Part shown: positions 60,863 to 64,000 of the stretch, piece by piece
Numbering within the stretch: the stretch's first letter is position 1
Layout: each line of letters opens with the position of its first letter
Notes under the pieces: generated by a model
Told to the model about the DNA's origin: nothing
The model's input: only the letters and a program-made list of their open reading frames with translations
The model's database searches: none
From: Bacillus sp. AFS041924
GTDB taxonomy: Bacteria > Bacillota > Bacilli > Bacillales > Bacillaceae_G
Direction of reading: 5' to 3'
DNA length: 64,000 nt
Assembly: GCF_002577195.1 (NCBI RefSeq)
Contig: NZ_NULG01000017.1
Location: forward strand, 14,143-78,142
Program-made: the position numbers and the translations under genes

Positions 60863-63800
60863 ATGAAAAAAAGAAATAATTGGATTAAAAATGGAACCGC
60901 AGTTGGCTTTGTTGCTTCAACACTAGTAATCTCTAATGCTAATCTTTCATTTGATGTACCAACTAGTTTAGCACAAGAAACAAATTCAGATAATCAGATG
61001 ACAAGTGTTATTGTCGAGATGGAAGGCGGACCTGCCATAGAAAGCTTGCCGAAATCAGAACTTATCGGTGCTACCACAAGTAGTACAGAAAGAAAACTTA
61101 ACCAAAAAATTGAAAGCTTAAGGCAATCACACGGTCAAGTCTTACAAAAAGTAAAAGATAAAAAAATTCCATACACCAAATCAAATGAATTTACAATCAC
61201 TTTTAACGGAATATCTTTACAGGTTCCTAATAATAAGTTGGACGAATTGCGTTCACTTCCTGGTGTAAAAGCAGTTTATCCAGATAAGGAAGTTCGTGCA
61301 AATCTAACCAAAAGTGTTCCTTTAATTGGAGCTACTGATGTTTGGAATAAAAAAGACAAAAATAATCAAGATGCTACTGGTAAAGGTGTCACAGTAGCTG
61401 TAATTGACACTGGTGTCGATTATACACACCCAGACCTCGGTGGGGCGTTTGGGACTGGACATAAAATTGTTGGTGGATATGATTTTGTCAATAAGGATAA
61501 TGATCCTATGGATGACCAAGGGCATGGAACACATGTTGCTGGAATTATCGGAGCGAATGGAAATTTGATGGGAGTAGCACCTGACGTTTCGATTACAGCT
61601 TATAAAGTTTTGGACAACAATGGAGAAGGAAGTACCTCCGATGTCATTGCTGGGATAGAAGCTTCTATTTCCCCAGATAATCCATACCCAGCAGATGTTA
61701 TAAATATGAGTCTTGGTGCTGCCGGTGATGAGAATGATCCTCTTTCAAAAGCCGCCCAAAATGCGGTAGATGCAGGTGTTGTTGTTGTTGCTGCGGCGGG
61801 GAATAATGGACCTGGTTATGGTACAATCAATTCTCCAGCAATTGCTAAAGGGGTACTTGCAGTTGGTGCAAGTGTCAGTGGTATAAAAGTTCCTGAAGCG
61901 AAGATGGTTGCTCCATTTAAAGAGAACTTAACCGTTACTCGACTTGATTTTTCAGCAAATCCTCCAGAAGCACCGACTACTCGTGAGGTTGTAGACCTTG
62001 GAGAAGGGGGACTGGAAAATTATGAGGGAAAAGACGTGAGAGGAAAGATTGTTCTAATACAAATACCACTATCTGTAAATCCAATGCTTAACTACTTTAC
62101 TGAGTCGAAAATAGCTCAAGAAAAAGGGGCATACGCTACGATATTTTTTCAAAGTGAGGGGCTGCCTGGTGAGATTGGTCCTTTACTTGGATTAGGAAAA
62201 ACTATATCATCTCAAGACAAATCCAGTTCTCATAGAATGGTAAAACCACAACATCAATTTAAGACGGGTTCTTCAATGGACGCTCAATTTGAAAAGTTAG
62301 TCGCTATGAGTATAGATGAAACAATGGCTGAGGAAATAAAGGAGAACTTGGCCAATGGACCTGTCAAAATAATGTTATCAGGAAAAGACGCAACGGATTT
62401 GATTGCAAACTTTAGTTCACGTGGGTATTACAGTGGAAAACCAGATCTTGTAGCACCAGGTGTTGAAATAAAATCTACTTACATTAAGAGTGAGGATAAT
62501 GAGTCTAGATACGCAAGTTTAAGCGGTACAAGCATGGCTGCTCCTCATGTGGCAGGAGCAGCTGCTCTTCTGAAACAACTTAAACCGTCGTGGTCAAGCA
62601 GTGATATTTCCAGTAATTTAAAAGAATCGGTTGAGCCCTTAACATCAAATGATGTAGATACACAAGGAGCAGGAAGATTGGATATTAAAACTGCAGCAGA
62701 AACAAACGTCGTCGCCACTCCAAATGGTTTAAAATTTGGTATGGCAGATTTAAAAAATTCAAATATTAATAAAAGTTCTACATTATCTTTGGAAAATCAC
62801 GGCGATAAACCGGTTGATATAGATTTCACTGGAACAGAATTTACAAAATCAGGGGCAGTTATTACCGTGAGCCCATCCCACATTCAAATAAAACCGGGCA
62901 AACAAGTAAATGTTTCAGTAAATATCAATATGAATCGACCGGATCAAGATACAGATGTAGAAGGCTGGATAGAAGGAAAAATCAAATCTGGGAAAAATTC
63001 ACAACATTTACGGGTACCATTCCAGTTTATTGCAAGGCATTTCCATGTTATTGCATCACCTGATCCAGTGGTATCATCGCTAAAAGAAACAACAGCATAT
63101 ATTTACAGCCCGGTTCAACTATCAGAAGCACCGAAAGTGACCGTAAGAACTCCAAATGGAAAAACAAAAAAAGTTACAGCAGTTTTAGATCATGATACTT
63201 TGTGGAAGGCGAAAATACCTGTTAATGAATCAGGTATCTATCGAATTGATACAAGTACAAAAACAAAAAATTCCAATAATGAAGAAATTACAATAATTGG
63301 TACTGGTTTTGTCGAAAAATTAACTGCTAGTAAAGAAAATACAACTACGTGGAAATCAGTTGGTCCTTATTCTAATACTGGTCTGCTGAATTTTGGATTA
63401 AAAAATCCTAAGAACATGACAGTTTTACCGACACAGACTCTTTCTTTTTTCCGTTATGAGGATAGCACAGAAACATGGCATGAGTATCAAAATTTCCCTG
63501 TAACAGGAGGATTTGCTCGTGATATAGTAGTAGATCCAACAAATGATAAAAATTTATTCGTAGCTCTTAATGCTTCAGATATTTATTCTACTAATTTAGG
63601 TATGATAGTTGCAAGTAAAGACGGCGGAAAATCATGGGAAAGATTATCTTTTCCGGATACCTACACTAAAGATTTATTGATCGATAAAACTGGGAAGAAA
63701 TTAGTAGCTATATCACAAAATGAAGTTTATGTGAGTACAGACAGAGGAAAGAACTGGGTGAAGAAGCCTGGAGACTGGCAATTCCTTACAAAAGCTAAAC

Positions 63801-64000
63801 TTCTAGATAATGACCTCTATCTTTCAGCACATACGGAAGGTGTTTATTTATTAAAAGATGTATTCTCTAGTGTGTCCAAATCTAAGTTATTATTTAAACC
63901 AGAAGTAAAAGGTTTAGGTACTATTGAGATTGATGGTAACAAAGATATTTTAATAACTAGTACGAATACTACGGAAGAAAAAGCTGGTTTGTTTGCTTCA
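60863..64000 (+). CDS. Vpr-like secreted S8 protease with PA domain and Asp-box repeats (3' end outside the window)
   Basis: At least 1046 residues; the frame is still open at the right edge. GAGGAG (60849-60854) is eight bases before the ATG. A signal peptide covers 1-38, followed by an I9-like propeptide (about 45-140, 'VIVEMEGGPAIESLPKSEL'). The S8 triad is Asp182 ('VAVIDTGVDYTHPDLGG'), His221 ('GHGTHVAG') and Ser557 ('SLSGTSMAAPHVAG'). A PA domain (about 370-470) is inserted before the Ser. Behind it come Fn3-like segments ('LKFGMADLKNSNINKSSTLS'). From about 870 a region with Asp-box repeats appears, 'SKDGGKSWERL' and 'STDRGKNWVKK', pointing to a beta-propeller. Vpr proteases process secreted proteins. 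Confidence 0.9.
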   Translation, partial: MKKRNNWIKNGTAVGFVASTLVISNANLSFDVPTSLAQETNSDNQMTSVIVEMEGGPAIESLPKSELIGATTSSTERKLNQKIESLRQSHGQVLQKVKDKKIPYTKSNEFTITFNGISLQVPNNKLDELRSLPGVKAVYPDKEVRANLTKSVPLIGATDVWNKKDKNNQDATGKGVTVAVIDTGVDYTHPDLGGAFGTGHKIVGGYDFVNKDNDPMDDQGHGTHVAGIIGANGNLMGVAPDVSITAYKVLDNNGEGSTSDVIAGIEASISPDNPYPADVINMSLGAAGDENDPLSKAAQNAVDAGVVVVAAAGNNGPGYGTINSPAIAKGVLAVGASVSGIKVPEAKMVAPFKENLTVTRLDFSANPPEAPTTREVVDLGEGGLENYEGKDVRGKIVLIQIPLSVNPMLNYFTESKIAQEKGAYATIFFQSEGLPGEIGPLLGLGKTISSQDKSSSHRMVKPQHQFKTGSSMDAQFEKLVAMSIDETMAEEIKENLANGPVKIMLSGKDATDLIANFSSRGYYSGKPDLVAPGVEIKSTYIKSEDNESRYASLSGTSMAAPHVAGAAALLKQLKPSWSSSDISSNLKESVEPLTSNDVDTQGAGRLDIKTAAETNVVATPNGLKFGMADLKNSNINKSSTLSLENHGDKPVDIDFTGTEFTKSGAVITVSPSHIQIKPGKQVNVSVNINMNRPDQDTDVEGWIEGKIKSGKNSQHLRVPFQFIARHFHVIASPDPVVSSLKETTAYIYSPVQLSEAPKVTVRTPNGKTKKVTAVLDHDTLWKAKIPVNESGIYRIDTSTKTKNSNNEEITIIGTGFVEKLTASKENTTTWKSVGPYSNTGLLNFGLKNPKNMTVLPTQTLSFFRYEDSTETWHEYQNFPVTGGFARDIVVDPTNDKNLFVALNASDIYSTNLGMIVASKDGGKSWERLSFPDTYTKDLLIDKTGKKLVAISQNEVYVSTDRGKNWVKKPGDWQFLTKAKLLDNDLYLSAHTEGVYLLKDVFSSVSKSKLLFKPEVKGLGTIEIDGNKDILITSTNTTEEKAGLFAS

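Noticed and set aside
61322-61534. Minus-strand 70-codon frame
   Set aside because: It is a shadow of the Vpr-like protease.
1-64000. CRISPR arrays, tRNA or rRNA genes, intact insertion sequences, prophage modules
   Set aside because: No regularly spaced repeats, cloverleaf sequences, transposase motifs or phage structural genes were seen.

Overview
The window is AT-rich chromosomal DNA from a spore-forming member of the Bacillaceae. The evidence is a tricistronic GerA/GerB/GerC germinant receptor, a puc-type purine catabolism operon in Bacillus subtilis order, a YerA-type deaminase, NamA, HelD, TelA/XpaC-type proteins, Spx, a DUF3055 protein and strong GGAGG ribosome binding sites. No rRNA, tRNA, CRISPR array or intact insertion sequence was seen. 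I do not assign a species.

Layout. 1-2866: small secreted or hypothetical genes, ending with an SGNH/GDSL hydrolase. 3001-8355: pucABCDE, a molybdenum hydroxylase (xanthine dehydrogenase) with its XdhC-like and MobA-like maturation factors. 8465-15914: a PAS histidine kinase, a type I holin-like toxin on the minus strand, a small membrane peptide, an alpha/beta hydrolase, a class A penicillin-binding protein, and small proteins including an unlisted 54-residue zinc-ribbon protein. 16005-17527: an Spx-type regulator, a SaiR-type Rrf2 repressor and an IDEAL-domain gene, each preceded by the same dyad operator. 17836-21435: an operon of an XpaC-like protein, a solute-binding/VWA protein and TelA. 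21548-25229: a second, three-subunit molybdenum hydroxylase. 25350-28895: a small minus-strand protein, an AraC regulator, a decayed HAD hydrolase and an MFS transporter. 29275-32690: response regulator, ABC ATPase, permease and histidine kinase. 33214-37651: a MocR regulator divergent from azlC-azlD-yerA across two near-identical palindromes. 37980-41674: a gerABC operon. 41965-50554: HelD, an ABC exporter, NamA, a formate/nitrite-family channel, a GNAT acetyltransferase and a DUF3055 protein.

51147-64000 is the most unusual part. A 1325-residue secreted subtilase has a second domain inserted in its catalytic core. It is followed by a two-gene unit of a TIR-like (PCTIR/Cap12-type) nucleotide-binding protein, fused to an unrecognised C-terminal domain, and a 60-residue protein that overlaps it by four bases. 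This is the best candidate here for an undescribed (possibly antiphage) system. Next comes an XRE/MmyB-type regulator divergent from a second-copy FabF, with palindromic operators between them, then a YwaF-family membrane protein. Last is a Vpr-like subtilase with Asp-box repeats, which runs off the right edge.

Many start codons were moved downstream of the longest open frame because a good ribosome binding site sits just before the later start. These choices are stated in each entry. All family assignments rest on reading motifs by eye; no database search was run.
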